This document shows positions 1-12,589 of a DNA stretch of 64,000 nucleotides, in pieces; within the stretch, counting starts at the first letter, position 1; each line of letters begins with the position of its first letter. The position numbers and the translations under genes are program-made. Below the pieces are notes generated by a model. The model saw only the letters and a list, made by a program, of their open reading frames with translations, was not told where the DNA came from and did no database searches. Origin of the DNA: Endothia cerciana (Eukaryota; Ascomycota; Sordariomycetes; Diaporthales; Cryphonectriaceae); assembly GCA_026119935.1 (NCBI GenBank), contig JALRMH010000009.1:682001-746000 (forward strand), given 5' to 3'.

Positions 1-3000
1 CACATGGACGTCTGCTAGCGGCGCGAGGGCAGGATGTCGACGATCGAGTTCGGCTCGGCTCCAGGCTGCCGGGGCGAAGATAGCGCTCATGTCTGGGGTC
101 AGCCAGCTTATCAGATCGGATGTAGCTCCTCTCCTTCCCGGCGACTGGATCATCGGGGTGGGAGGCATGGGCATATGTAGGGGGCATTGTCTTAGATCGA
201 TGAGATCGTGTCCCGGCATGGTTGGGTTTCGGGATGAAGCATAAATGTCTCGTAGGCGTCAGGTCTCACGGCGGAAAACAGCTGTGAACCAAGTTACTGG
301 AGAGGATGCTGGGCCACCGCCGGACAACTGGATACCTCCACTGCTGATATTCTGGCGTTCCATAATGACTGACTGCCGTGCAATGGGCCGTGCCAGGGGA
401 TGTTGGGGGCATCCGAAGCCGGTCAGGTTGTCCAAAGTCAACGTCGCCGTGGCTGCCATCGGCGCATCTTGGCAAGGGAGGCGTGAGCGCATGTGCCGGC
501 AAATGCATAATCACTGGACCGCTGCTCTGTTTCGAGTAGATTCAGTGTGCCGCTCTATACTGGCGGTGGTGCAGTCGGACTAGTAGTCAAGACTCGGAAT
601 ATACCGTACCAGGTCCCGAAGGCGGACGATATGTTGAGTGACACTGCTTGGTGATGGGTCTGGCAGCTGCATACCATTGCGGGTGGCGTGCTCAGCCGGG
701 TGGTCGCTTCAACATTAGTACCCGAACTGGCTGGCTGACAGGGTCTCATGTGATGCGTCACTGTCGAGACCACCGCCAGTGGAGGGAGTACTCGATAAGG
801 GGCACGGGATGGTGGCTGGTGGCGTCCATTAGCCTTTTCGAGGGCAAATTCAACTAGTCAATGGCAAGCAGCAGCAGCAGCAACCTCTGCTCGGGTCTTG
901 AAAGGCTGCCTGATCTCCTTGGGTAGATGCTTCTCCGACTGGACGAGACCTGAAATTTTGAAAGAGGCGTCGCCAGCAGTCCGACGGCACATTTCTGCGC
1001 AGGACCATCCCAGTGGTCGCTCAGATTCAGTCTGCCTCGGCGCTTGATGAGTGTCTACTCAGGTGATGACCATGCTTAGATGTCTACTAGACTCGACTGG
1101 ACAACCACATTGGGTCCTTGCAGAGTCGTCGATACCACAGTAGCGGCCTGTCTGGTTCATATAGAGGCTGGCCTTAGTTGCGATGCTACCATTGATTCCG
1201 CAGCCGTCGACTTTCAGGCGAGGGATGAAGAAAGTCATCAACAACCGAGATGAGCTTAAAGAAATGAGGGGCAACCAGGTGACGAGTATGATAATGCACC
1301 TTCAAATCCCGAGCACGTTCGGATCGAGCATGACTGGGGGGCCCCCTCCTCTTGCCTCCAGCGGATCACGATGACCTCAACCGGACCAAGATACTATGGT
1401 TGACCGCTATGGGTGAACTTGAAGTCCTAGGTTATAAGCCCTCTCTCGTCTCCTCGCCAGCGGTCTTGTTGCGACAGGATCATCCTGGATTGAAGCCAGA
1501 TATCTCCAATCAAGGCAGAGATAGCTCTGGGCGGGGTCGCCGGCATCTGGTGCATCCCGTCGGAACTCGACCGTTTAGTAAGGCACAGAGGCTGGTTAGT
1601 GAGTTGTGCCTGGAAACATGCCGGCGCCGTGCTAAACCAGTCATGATATGCAGTAAGGAGACAGGGCCAAGTTGTCGGGACGGGACCTTAGAGTTTCGGC
1701 CAAATAGGCCAAGACTTGGGAAGAAGGAAAGACATATGGACGCGACCTGTGCACTTGCGGTAGGGAGGTGGACTGGCCTGACCGAGCTGGCGTGGCAAGA
1801 CTTGGCTGCCCAGCTTCATACCATGGGAGAGTTCAGCAGGAAATGTCGGTATCCTCAGGTGTCTCTGCCGGCTGTCAAGCTCAGTGCGCAAACCCGGCAA
1901 CCTGTTATGGCTCAGTGAACACTCGTCCGGCTGCTCCATGCGGTGCTGTCGTTGGCGTTATGCTCAGGGCGGAGCGGCCAGTGATCACAGGCCGTGAATC
2001 AGTAGCCAGGCACTTTTACCGACCTAGGCCACCTCCTGCACGATGCAGGACACAGGCCCGGCTCACAAACTCTGATCTTGGATCGCGCGTACAGGGAGGA
2101 TGTGTACTATGGTACTATGTACCATGGTAAAGTAACATGGTTGCGGGGAAGGGCACGAGCGGTGGATCTATTGCTTGGCAGGTGGATGATGCGACGTTTT
2201 CGGCCAGGAACACGCGGAAATCGGAACAGCTGCTCGCATGCAACGCACCCGCGCAATACCCGTGGGAGCAACACGATTCCCGCCGGCCTTCTCGGATAAT
2301 CGAAACCTTCGGCTCGTATCTGCCCGTGAGTGGAGACCGTGTTGGCTTTGTTTGAGGCAGGTGAGCCATCACGTCGTACCGGAAGATGAGAGCTCGAGAA
2401 TGGAAGGTCAGATGGGATGGGGTGCAGGCCCTCAGCTTGTAATTGTGGTGGATGATCGAGCTATTGCAGACAAGCGCGGCGATGAAGGACAGATAGTCTG
2501 AAGGACTTGCGGGCCCTGAATGGTTCAACGTGTAATAGTCATGACCGTGAGGCTGCTCAAGTCAGACTTGGTGGTCGGGTGTACTCCAGCGGCTGTGGTT
2601 GATTAGTAGTGTGCCGCATGTCGTCGACAAATGACGGCCTCCACAGCATCGAAACCGCCTTGGACCTGTAGCCGTGAGGGACGCCGAGCCGGTACAGTAC
2701 CCGTTTGCAGTGTTCTGAGCAGACCGTCCCGCGTGACAAAGAAATCATCACGTATTGCGGGATTGCTCGCTGTCCCCCATGGGCAGTGAGCAGCCCTACA
2801 ACTAGCCACCCCCGTGGTCCATTCTCAAGAGACTCGAAGATGGACGCTGGCTCGAGCCGTCCGGGTCGATCGCTCTCTTGACCATGGCCGTCGTATTGGT
2901 TGGTGGCTGAGTCGTGATTATCGATTTGTAGCGACGTGATTCATGGAAGAAGGGACATGCGACGCGCGTTCAGAGTCAGATGGATGAAGTCGGGAGGGGG

Positions 3001-3003
3001 GCA

Positions 3004-3058
3004 CGGCGGCGGCGGCAGCGGCAGCAGCAGCAGCAGCAGCGGCAGCAGCAGCAGCAGG
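3004..3058. repeat. CGG/CAG trinucleotide tract
   Basis: A 55-nt run of GGC, AGC and CAG units. On the minus strand it would read as polyalanine, but no convincing gene surrounds it, so it is annotated as a simple repeat. Confidence 0.85.
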
Positions 3059-4490
3059 GTCAGGCCGTGGTGGGTGGTGAGTGCTGACCATAGTTAGGGG
3101 AAGCTGTGGCGTTGCCAAGCGGGTGGTGTGGAGACCAGGTGGTGAAGCCAGCTCAGGACCGAGGTGGCCTGGTTATATGAGCACAGACCAACGCTTAAAT
3201 CCCTACTGATCTCCAGTGGACGACAGGGGGTTATAGCTGTCTCCGTTCCCTGGGCCCAGCCTGCCAGGGTAGTCCAGGCCCTGGATTGACATCTCGGGCC
3301 CCTGCGACTGCTGTCACACCGGCCCTGAAAGCCCACGTCCTTTAGGGGGATCTACTTTACTTTGTACTTCCTCGTCCCACCTACATACGCCCCTCCCAGC
3401 CCAGGGTCTGTGCACGGCGAACTTTTTATCATCAACCTCATCTTCATCTCGTCCGTCCCTCGAGGCGGCCTTGGGTCGCCACTGACCTTGTCCTCCCATC
3501 AGGCCTCAAACCCCATCTTCTGAGAAGAGAGAGGGGAGGGGGAGGGAGAAGGAGAAGAAGAAAGAAGAGGGAGAGGAAGAAGAAAAGGGCCAGCCACAAC
3601 TTCGGAACCTCACAATTACGAAGTAGACCAGTGAGGCGACGACACCCTGTCCCTCTGGACGATTGACCCAGGAACACTCGCACCTCTTCTAGGCCCGTCC
3701 ACGCATGCCCTCCTGCCGGGCACGCCACAGTATCCAGGTATACGCTGTCACGGGGGAGCCTTGTCCGCCTACGTCAGGGGTCGACCCCGTACATGGCGAT
3801 CCTGGGCACGATCACCCGCTACCTCACTCACACAGGTAGCCTCACCGGGGGCTGGGCCGCCGTAGTTGGCTTCACGAGGGCATATCACAACCAGGCACCA
3901 GAGCCGTCCTCAAAGTCGAAGAGGAAGGAGGAGAAGAAGAGGAGGCCGCCGGGGTGTTCAAGGCCGCCGGGCCCAGGGCCAAAGGCCATCAGCATGAGCC
4001 CCTGCTGGCACGAGCCTTGCCTGACCTGGCACTTCGACAGTGGCAGCGATGTTTTCGCCGATGCCAGGGGCATGATCTTTACTACTACACATGCAATACA
4101 ACCCGCCTCCTATTGTTGCTATACCCAAACGCTGTAACCTTCTCACATTCAACACGGCCGGCAGTCACTCCACGGGCCAAGGGAGGGCGAATCAGGACCT
4201 CTGAGGGCCTGCAGGCTACGTCTGCCTGGGTCTTTCGCCTCATCCGTGCTATCAGCCGACTCGCCGATCAAATCCCGAGTCATCGGATGGGCGATTTCCT
4301 CTTCCGGCTCCTTTGACGAAGTTTACGCTGTCCCTGCAGCGGCGGCGTCACAGCTGGCACCTGGTATCTTGCTGGCCCGGCCTGGGCGATCATGATCCCC
4401 ACGGCCGGCTCATCAGACTAATTCCTGGGCGCCCTACCATGTTCGTCCTCCTCACCGGCACGGCAGATACGGAGCACCCCAAGCGTGTGT

Positions 4491-4492
<2 letters not shown>

Positions 4493-4560
<68 letters not shown>
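4493..4560. repeat. (GT)34 microsatellite
   Basis: Sixty-eight uninterrupted bases of alternating GT, preceded by an imperfect GTGTACGTGT lead-in. It is the longest perfect dinucleotide repeat in the window and can form Z-DNA. It lies about 1.7 kb upstream of the zinc-finger gene. Confidence 0.95.
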
Positions 4561-4561
<1 letters not shown>

Positions 4562-4842
4562 TACGACAGGAACGGCACCCTGTGCGTCTGTCTGGGCTCC
4601 GATCGCACAGGCTGCACCCTCATCATGATGATGTCCATCATCCGGTCCCCTCCAGCCAGAGCTCAACTCCCCCGGCCACCTGCTAGCCCCGTGCCAGCTG
4701 TCCCAGTACCTATTCCCGTCCGCTGGCCCCTGGGGCTACCGAAACTTTGACATACCCATTGACTCGCATTGGCCACTCATGTGCCTGAGCCGGGGGGGAG
4801 GCCTGGCTGCGAACACCCTAGCCCAGGACCTCTCTTAATAAA

Positions 4843-5514
4843 TTTTTTTTTTTTTTTCTTGCGCGCTGCACGTTACCCGGCTGCACACTGCACGGCACGA
4901 ACCAGACAACTCATCCTCGGCCTTGGGCTTGACCCGATCAGGACCTGGACCCTCACAGTAGTTCCTGGATCACGGTGGAGAGACTGCTGCCGCCGCTGCA
5001 AGGGTGTTGTTATGTACTCGCCTGTACGTCCTCCTGCAGCGAAGCGAGGGCTCAGGCTGACACAAGATTCCTGCTGTCGGAGGACACCCTCTGGCTGGCG
5101 GGGTCCACGAGGCCCCTTCACCACACTGCCACGGCAGGGCGTCTGCGGCTCACCGCTGGCTATCTACTATAAGTACGAATACCATAGTAGACAGCCTGCC
5201 GGGTCTGCGTCTGGGAGGAACGGGTTTCTGGGAGGGTGTATCAGAGTGTCGATATATCAGGGGCCAGCCCTGAACGTTCTATCACCACCCGCCCATCTTT
5301 TCCCGGATCAGAGCTGGGCCTCCCCCTAGCGAGGGGATTTGCATGCAGGGCACTAGGGTGCAGCATCAGGCCGGTGCAACATTGCCACAGGGCCGCTTTC
5401 CCCTGCCACCTTTTCTATATCCCCGCTTCTCCAATCTGATTTGCACAGCAACCTCAACCGTCCTTCTCTTCAACCACCAAAACCGACCTGGGCCCATTAA
5501 CCCCCCCCCCCCCC
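4843..5514. repeat. T15 and C14 homopolymer runs
   Basis: A run of 15 T at 4843-4857 and a run of 14 C at 5501-5514 sit in the pyrimidine-rich leader of the downstream regulator. No gene was recognised between them. Such runs are frequent sequencing-error sites. Confidence 0.8.
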
Positions 5515-6277
5515 GCCGATCGCACCGGTCCATGTCGCTTGCCACTCTGTTCACCTTCGTCCCAGGGCTATAGCCACCCCCTATCGAACAACGGCCAACA
5601 CTGCTGTCGACGCTGAGACCAGGACTGAAGACGCCTCGAGGCTCGCACGACGTCTCTTCCGGCCCGCTGCTTCGCTGTCCTGTCCTCCTGTCCCTGCCCC
5701 GGCTTGACGCATCGCCATCCTCCACTTGGTATCCCGGGCACACAGAGAGGAGTGACCCAGAGGCCAGCCAGGGGGTCACTGTGTGAGTGGGCCGCCGCCA
5801 TCGCTTTTTTTTCGTCGGCCGCAGAACCCACTCCCTGCCATCCAACAAACAGCAAGGCAAGGCAATCATCACAAAACACCACAGCACCTCACCAGTCGTC
5901 ATCAACATCATCCGGATGAACGGCGTCGGCCCTTAGATGCTGCCTTCCTTCCCCCCCCTTCTCCTGCCCTATCGCCACTCCCGGCCTCCCGTCGTCTCCC
6001 AGTCAGCCTCCCACTCTGCCACAACAGGCCAGCAATCCAGTCTCAGACATCCAGATAGCCTCCCGCCGCAGCACCCCGCATTACCCCTGTTGCCATTCCC
6101 TGCTGAACGCTCCCACCGCGGAACGGGGGATACTGGCGTTTGCTCGTCTCAGCCTCACAGAGGGTGACTGGGTTCCTAAGCGCCGCATCGTCCTCCCTTT
6201 GATCCTCCTGTCCTCCCTTTCGAGACCCCAGCCCTCAGCCGTCCGTGGCCTCGAGATCTCCTCCATACATACAAGAG

Positions 6278-8425
6278 ATGGCGGCGAATTTTCGATCCGT
6301 CAACTCATCCAGCATACCGTTTTCCGACGCCGGGAAGGACGAGATGAGAGTCAAGTCATCCACGACTCCCCGCCCAGGCACAGCCCCTCAGTCGCTCCAA
6401 CCACCTCCGCATCCGCAGACAATGGATGATGCAACAACTCCCACCCGGGCCACCTTTGGCGGCAACGCAATGGCCCACCAGAAGCCATTACCGAACTCGC
6501 CATTCCCCGAGGCCGCCAAGGTGCCCGAGGACCGCGCCGGCAAGAAGGGGCATAAGCGGAACAACTCCCAGAATTCGAAACGGTCGAGAGACTCCGCGGA
6601 GATGATGGATGTGGACGAGTCCGACAACGACACCGCAGGCGAGGAGTCCGACGGAGAGGGCAGCGTCAACGCCGACGGGACACGGTCCAGCAAGAAGAAG
6701 AAGGGCAACCAGCGCTTCTACTGCAAGGACTACCCCCCGTGCACCCTGAGCTTTACCCGAAGCGAGCATCTTGCGAGGCACATCAGGTAAGGGCATCATC
6801 ACGCCTTGCTGTCCGAGGCACCCTGCTGTACCTGCGATGCTGACAGAGAACCCCCTACCACCAGGAAACACACCGGCGAGCGTCCATTCCAATGCCACTG
6901 CCAACGACGGTTCTCCCGCCTCGACAATCTCCGGCAGCACGCACAGACCGTCCATGTCAACGAGGACATCCCGTACGACTCCCTCGCTGCGACCGGCACA
7001 AGGTACCAGAGACAGATCCGAACGGACAGGGTGCAGCGTGGGGGTCGGGCCAGGGCGTCGACGGCTGGGAGTGCCGGAGCGCCTCCGCGCGGCCACTCCA
7101 AGTCGCTCTCCACCTCGAGCATTGCTAGCATGAGCTCGATCGGTTCGGCCTACAGCACCAGAGATGACATCCGGAGACGTCCGCCGCCTCTGGTCATGGC
7201 CGACCCTAATGCCCGCCTTTCCGTTGAGTCGTATCGCAGCGTCGGCTCCTCACAGTTCCCATACCGCCAGACATCCCCGAGCGACTACAGCACCCCGACG
7301 TCCGCGACCTTCTCCACCGGTCAAAGCAGTCCACGCTGGGGTTCAGGCGTCGGCTCGCCGGCAACATCTTACTCGCGCCACGCCGTGTATCCATCCGGGT
7401 CCCGAACCCCCGGGCGGAGGTTGAGCGTGCCATCCGGGGGCAACCCCTTCCAGTCGCCTCATGGGCCTGGCGGTGTCGGCCGACCCATGTTCGGATCCGG
7501 GACCCTGAACACCTCAAACTCTGCTGCGCTTGCCTCACCCGTCGGTAGCTACCTCGGGTCCCCTACGGCATCCACAGGTGGCTGGTCGCGGCGTGAGTCG
7601 ATCTCCAGCACTGCCGAGGAAGCCTGGCGCAGGAGGACCTGGCACCCCGATAGCAGCAATTTTGCCGCACCAGGAAGCCGGTTGAGCCAGGTTGTTACCT
7701 CATCCCAGCTCAACCCAGCCCCTGAGCCGCTGCCCGCGCTGAGCAGCAACGGGCCTCAACAGCAGCCCGTGCGCCTGCCCGGCATCGACTCGCTACTCCC
7801 ACGACCCGGCCAACCGCTGTCCACCCCCCCAAGGGATCCTTCCCCGATGATGATCGACCGCTCCCGTGCGGCACCGCTGCTCCCGTCTGCCAACATCTCG
7901 GACGACCGGCGCAATATGCCGCAGTGGGACATGGGTCTGCACCGCGGCCTGACCCGGCTGGACATCAACAACACGACCCCACCCCCGGCTAGGGATGGTG
8001 CCGGGACTTGGGCCAACGAGGTTCACCAGGCCATAGACCGCGTCGAGCAGCCGCGACAGTACCAGCCCACCGTCCGCTTCGAGCCCGAGCCGCGAGCCGT
8101 CCACCCGCCGGCGCCGCCGGCCCCTCGTGCAGTACCCAACGGGCTGCCCCGCGGCCATCAATACACAATGTCGGCTCCCCTGATCTCCACCAACCGAGAG
8201 GCCAAGCGCCACGGATGGTACAACGGCCCTGTCACCGTTCACGAGGACAAGGTGCTCGAGGCACGGCCTCACGTCGACCGCCTCGAGCACCCGAACCTGC
8301 ATGCCTTCACCGGGTTTCCCGCCCGAGGGGAGTCAGACCGCCGTCAGCAGGACAACCCGGACTCGAGGCGCTTCGATGCCCTAGTCGCTGTCGCGACTGG
8401 CGAGTCGACCGCCACGGCATGTTAA
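6278..8425 (+). CDS. C2H2 zinc-finger transcription factor, Usv1/Rgm1-like
   Basis: Predicted 689-residue nuclear DNA-binding regulator in two exons, 6278-6786 and 6865-8425. The 78-nt intron (GTAAGG...CCAG) falls inside the first finger's linker, joining RHIR to KHTGER. The fingers lie at about residues 147-196. The first has a C-x4-C pair and the helix SFTRSEHLARH; the second is FQCHCQRRFSRLDNLRQH, with only one residue between its cysteines. The SFTRSEHLARHIRKHTGE core matches the yeast Usv1/Rgm1 type of finger. The rest is Ser/Pro-rich and disordered, with a short conserved-looking RHGWYNGP motif near residue 600 and an acidic stretch before the fingers. The start is the first in-frame ATG (AAGAGATGG). 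Stress or nutrient control is known for the yeast relatives; the role here is inferred. Confidence 0.88.
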
Positions 8426-11400
8426 AGAGGCCGTTGGGTTTGTGGACGCCAACGCAGCGCCAGGATCTGAGATTTCTTGATGCACATATTACAGAAGGAA
8501 TTAGGGAAAAACCCTCTCGACTACAGGGAGACGATAGTGACGACGTTATGACAACGACTTGTTGATTTACTGCCTAACGACAAATTACAAGGTCCGCATG
8601 CATTCGGTTGGTCAAGCATTGATAAACGACATTCGTTACGAATCATTTCCCACCACTGCCACTCCGATCTCCTTTTCTTTTCTTTTCCCTTTTTTTTTTT
8701 TTTCCTCCGAGACGACACCATTATTGATACCAGGTCGGCGGTCTGTTTTCTTCGAGTTACTCTGGTTCTGCTTGGCGTTTGCGGGACGACGGTTGGGGGG
8801 GGGGGGGGATCTTTTGGCTTCGCTGTTGCTTGCTGTTCAGGGTACCACTGCATTTCGAATTTCCTTATATACTCCTCCGGGTCGACACGTCTCCCACTCG
8901 CTATGAGGTCCGGTCCAGTCTCCTATTTGACCGACTCCACCTTTCCGTTGCGGGTTCGAGCAAGCCCGACCGGAAGGATAAACGGCCTCCCATGTCGACG
9001 CAAACTATAGATGAGACACCCGCCTTTCCTCGAGCTTTGTAGCCTTGCTTTGGCCATTCCCAGTTTTTTTCTATACGGGCCTGACGCGGCCGGAACGGGA
9101 CCACGATACCCAGCTCTTCGCCTTAATGCGAGAAAGGAAACTTAATGGCCGGGGCGGTGGATTGGCAGGCACTCCTTGCTCTTCTTCTGATGATACCCCA
9201 GCTTTTGGAATCTTGGGAAGGGGGGATTGTTCTTGGATCCATCGTGGAGAGGAGGCGGCAGCGGTAGGGTGGGTTCTCAATTCACCGGTCTAGCGCGGGT
9301 CGGCGAGTTTTTTTGGATTTATGGCTAGGTTTCTGGAATCTGCTACTACTCCGGTCTGATGGGATGGCTTTGATACCCACAGAAATTCTTTATCTCGAGC
9401 TCAATATCAATCAAAACACCAGCACAAACCGTCCGGGGGGACGGGGGGACGGGGGGACAACATCCATTGTGAGGCTTCTCCTGTGTAGTGCCGATCCTGC
9501 CCGCGGCGGGCGCCATCCCAGGCTCGTGCCACTGTCCAGGGGAGATCACGCCGCCCGTGTTGGCCAGGGGGTCCGCTCTGGGTACGGTACCAACCGGGTA
9601 AGCAGGGCGTGGGCTTTTCTTCTCTCTTCTTCCTTTACTGAATTGGCACGTTTGGAACCCCGAGGGGGCTGGCTGGTTGGTGGTGCGACCACACGAGCCC
9701 ATTTAGAAGGGAGGGAGGGAGGGGGGCCGACTGAGCGCTGACGGGGGTGTGTGACGCCGTGTCCCCTGACGTGTCGTTCCTCGGGCTGTTGAACCCCTCG
9801 GCCCCAGCTCTATCTAACAGTGATTCCGCCCCCGCCCCCTTCCCAAAACCCAGGACCACAAGCCCGCGCCAGACAGATCTTTTGCGGCCAGCCCTTTGCG
9901 AACGATGGGGAAAGGGAGAGAAAAGAAAAGAAGAACAAAAAAAAACCCCCCAAAAAAGAAAGAAAGAAAGAAAGAGTTCGTGGCCAGGCGGCAGGCAAGG
10001 AAGAGAGAAATCAGGGCCCTGGATAGCCTCGACGGAAGTGAAGCTGCATAGCGGGGGCTTGGGGCGGGCTTCACGGCGCGACGTGCTGAATACATACATA
10101 CACACGCTCGATAGAATTCACTTTTTCTTGGGGGGGAGGGGGGGTCCTTTCTTCTTTTTTATGTCTTTTTTTGCTCTTCTTCTTCTTTCTTTTCCTCCTT
10201 TCCTTCTTTCTTCTACTATGGTATCTTTAGATTATCCTATTTTGGAATTTCTGATTTCGTCACCTCTCTCCCTCTCCCTATCTCTTTTTCTCTCTCTTCT
10301 TCTTTTCCTCCTCCTTTCCCCTTACACATGCCCCGTGTTGCCGCCATCCAAGTGTTTAAATCCGCCCGTCCCGCACGCAACGTCCCCACCAACCGGCCGT
10401 CTCAGACCCCAATGTCGTCACCGCGCAAGGGGCTCCTTGGGGGGGGAGGGGCTTCCACCACCCTCCCCGGGCAGCCCCAGGCGCGCAGGACCGACAGGCA
10501 GGCTCCACCCCTGGCGGTACGGTTCCATGGTGAAAAGAAGAAAAAAAGGTAACAAACAACCGTGCGACAGGGGGGGGGGGCGGGTGGTGTATCGCAGGGG
10601 TGGTGGGGGTTATGGGTTCTGGACCCTCGACCTTTACTACCGTTACGACACGACACCCCTTCCTCGAGATCTAATCTCAGGGTGGACGAGCAGAGCGGCG
10701 TTGCGGAAGGATATTTCCGATGGCATACCGCATGTGTGATGGGCTCGTCACTGGACAACTGAGATGCCTTACAGCTGGCTGGTGGTACGGACTGGATAGA
10801 CAGGCTCAGCGGGGCTGGAGAGGCAGTATCAAAAATTCAAAACCAAATCCACATGTCATCTATCATAAACAAGTCAGGGGGGCGTCCAGGTCCCTTTTTA
10901 TCTCGACCACCCCTCCTAAGCCCCGTCTACTTTGTGGTATCCCATCAAGGCCTCGGAACGAAAGATGCCAGATACGTGGGGGGTGGTGGAACGAAGTCAG
11001 TCAGCCGCCCCCCCCCCCCCATGGCTGTGATGTGTGGCTTGGCCCTCTGCCTGACCCAAGAGGACAAGGGTAACCTCGTTCGCGCCACCACCAGGTATCC
11101 CGCGAGACAGGATGACGTCGACAGGTCACCAGCCACATCCAATGATCGGCCACCGGCGGCCACGGGCTGACGACGTTTTGACGGGCTCGCCCTGCGTAGC
11201 ACGTACGCAACCATAATGATGATGAGCGTGTGGATGGTGAGTGGTGGGTGGTGGGTGGTGGGTGGCCAGAATCAAGGCAGCTGGGCCCAAGGGACGGAAA
11301 CACAACCACCCCCCCCCCCCAGCCAAAGGCTCTCAGGGCTGATATCATATGGTGATGATGGGGTCTGGTATAAGAGGGCAGCCGGCAGGGACGGTGCACC

Positions 11401-11498
11401 AGCGGACTGGGAACCCTGAAGTGAAGATATATGATGTTCGAATCTGTTTCTACTCCTGGCTTCCTGTAGAAAAGAAAAAGAAAAAGAAAAAAGTGTCT
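8426..11498. other. low-complexity intergenic region
   Basis: About 3 kb with no recognisable gene. It has a T14 run near 8690, a G14 run near 8795, purine-rich (9900-9975) and pyrimidine-rich (10135-10320) blocks, several G runs around 10440-10580, and C runs near 11008-11020 and 11307-11320. A 330-codon open frame at 9747-10739 is built from these biased blocks and is not credible. The region holds the 3' end of the zinc-finger gene and the promoter of the gene at 11499. Confidence 0.55.
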
Positions 11499-12376
11499 AT
11501 GCTGGAATATCTCGTGCTGGTCGCCTGCCTCATCACGCCTATCGTCTGTAAGTCCCCTCCACGCCGTCTCTCCCCAAGCAGCAGCCTCCTACCTCGCCGG
11601 CGTCCGTCCCGCTGACCAGGCGCTGCCTGCTCCCCCAGACTACATCTACTTCGCCAGCCCGGCCCGACAGCAGACCCAGCCCGCGATGGCCGACAACATC
11701 CAGAACGCCCAGAAGGGGCTGACAGAGGAGGAGGGGGGGAAGAAGCAGACGTGGGGCGGGTACGGCTCGCAGGTGTACAACGAGCAGTACGAGAAGTGGA
11801 TGCCGTGGATCGAGGACATGTACCTGCGCTGGTTCACCAAGGATAACAAGGCCAGCTATACCACCAAGGGTGAGTCCCCTCACACACACACACACACACA
11901 CCTCTCTCTCTCTCTTTCTCTTTTCTTTCTAGTCCTCACCCGCGTTCCACACATCGTGCCCGGGCGGGGGAGGGGGAAGGGGAGGTGTGGACAGGAGCAG
12001 TCTCTGGCGTGGGGTGAGCAGCATGGGCTGATGGAAGGGGCGTGCTGCAGATACCCTCGATAAGTCTAAGGTCACGGGCGTCGAGCAGGTCGACAACCTA
12101 CAGGATAGCGCGCACGGGCTCGTCTCCGGCCAGGTCGGCCAGGGCGGCCTCCTCCAGCCCGTGGGCGACGCCTTCTCCGAGGAGGGCATCAACCGCACCG
12201 AGCGGCAGGGCAGGGATGACTCCGGCGGCTACGCCACCGGCCCCGCCGGCTCGGTCGTCAACCCCGTCGCCGAGGGCGGCAGGAACGCCGGGAACGCCCT
12301 GCTGGAGGGCGGGAAGAGCGCGGGCGGCGTGGTGGGCGGGCTGTTTGGTGGCGGCAAGAAGCAGGGACAGAAGTAA
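11499..12376 (+). CDS. small N-terminally membrane-anchored protein, unknown function
   Basis: Predicted 201-residue protein in three exons: 11499-11547, 11639-11869 and 12051-12376. Introns start GTAAGT and GTGAGT and end CCCCCAG and CTGCAG, and reading frame is kept across both junctions. The N-terminus MLEYLVLVACLITPIV is a single membrane segment or signal anchor. A polar region follows, with an aromatic stretch (QYEKWMPWIEDMYLRWF), then a C-terminal half with the motifs VTGVEQVDNLQD and GQGGLLQPVGD and a Gly-rich tail ending GGKKQGQK. The pattern resembles an uncharacterised protein I associate with filamentous ascomycetes, but I cannot name a function. The second intron contains a (CA)n and CT tract. 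The purine tract just before the ATG may lie in the 5' leader. Confidence 0.78.
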
Positions 12377-12589
12377 AGAGGGATCATGCGAGAGGTGATG
12401 CTCCTTGTGCGACCGCGATGCTGAGTGATGGATGGGTGGGTGGGTGGGTGGATGGGGCGTGGTAATGTCAGATGGAGTATGGACTTCCTCTTTTATCTTT
12501 TTATGCACTGATACCGCATACGCATCCAATAAGTACCGTGTCCCCAATGCTCACTCTCTCCTGTCAAGGGATCTAGCCCCTCAGTCCCC

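Larger units (their letters stand above)
1..6277. other. gene-free upstream region
   Basis: No reading frame here resembles a protein I recognise. The longest open frames (for example 188 codons at 1352-1918) have erratic composition and no domain, signal peptide or credible intron structure. The stretch from about 3.5 kb to 6.2 kb becomes increasingly C/T-rich toward the zinc-finger gene at 6278, as expected for the promoter and 5' leader of a fungal regulator. It contains a trinucleotide tract, a long GT microsatellite, a T15 run and a C14 run, which are listed separately. A non-coding transcript cannot be excluded. Confidence 0.55.

Noticed and set aside
1352..1918. 188-codon plus-strand open frame in the left end
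   Set aside because: No recognisable motif and overlapped by similar-length frames on both strands, as expected for non-coding DNA.
9747..10739. 330-codon plus-strand open frame
   Set aside because: Composed of purine, pyrimidine and poly-G tracts that give low-complexity Lys, Ser/Leu and Gly runs; no start context, introns or domain.
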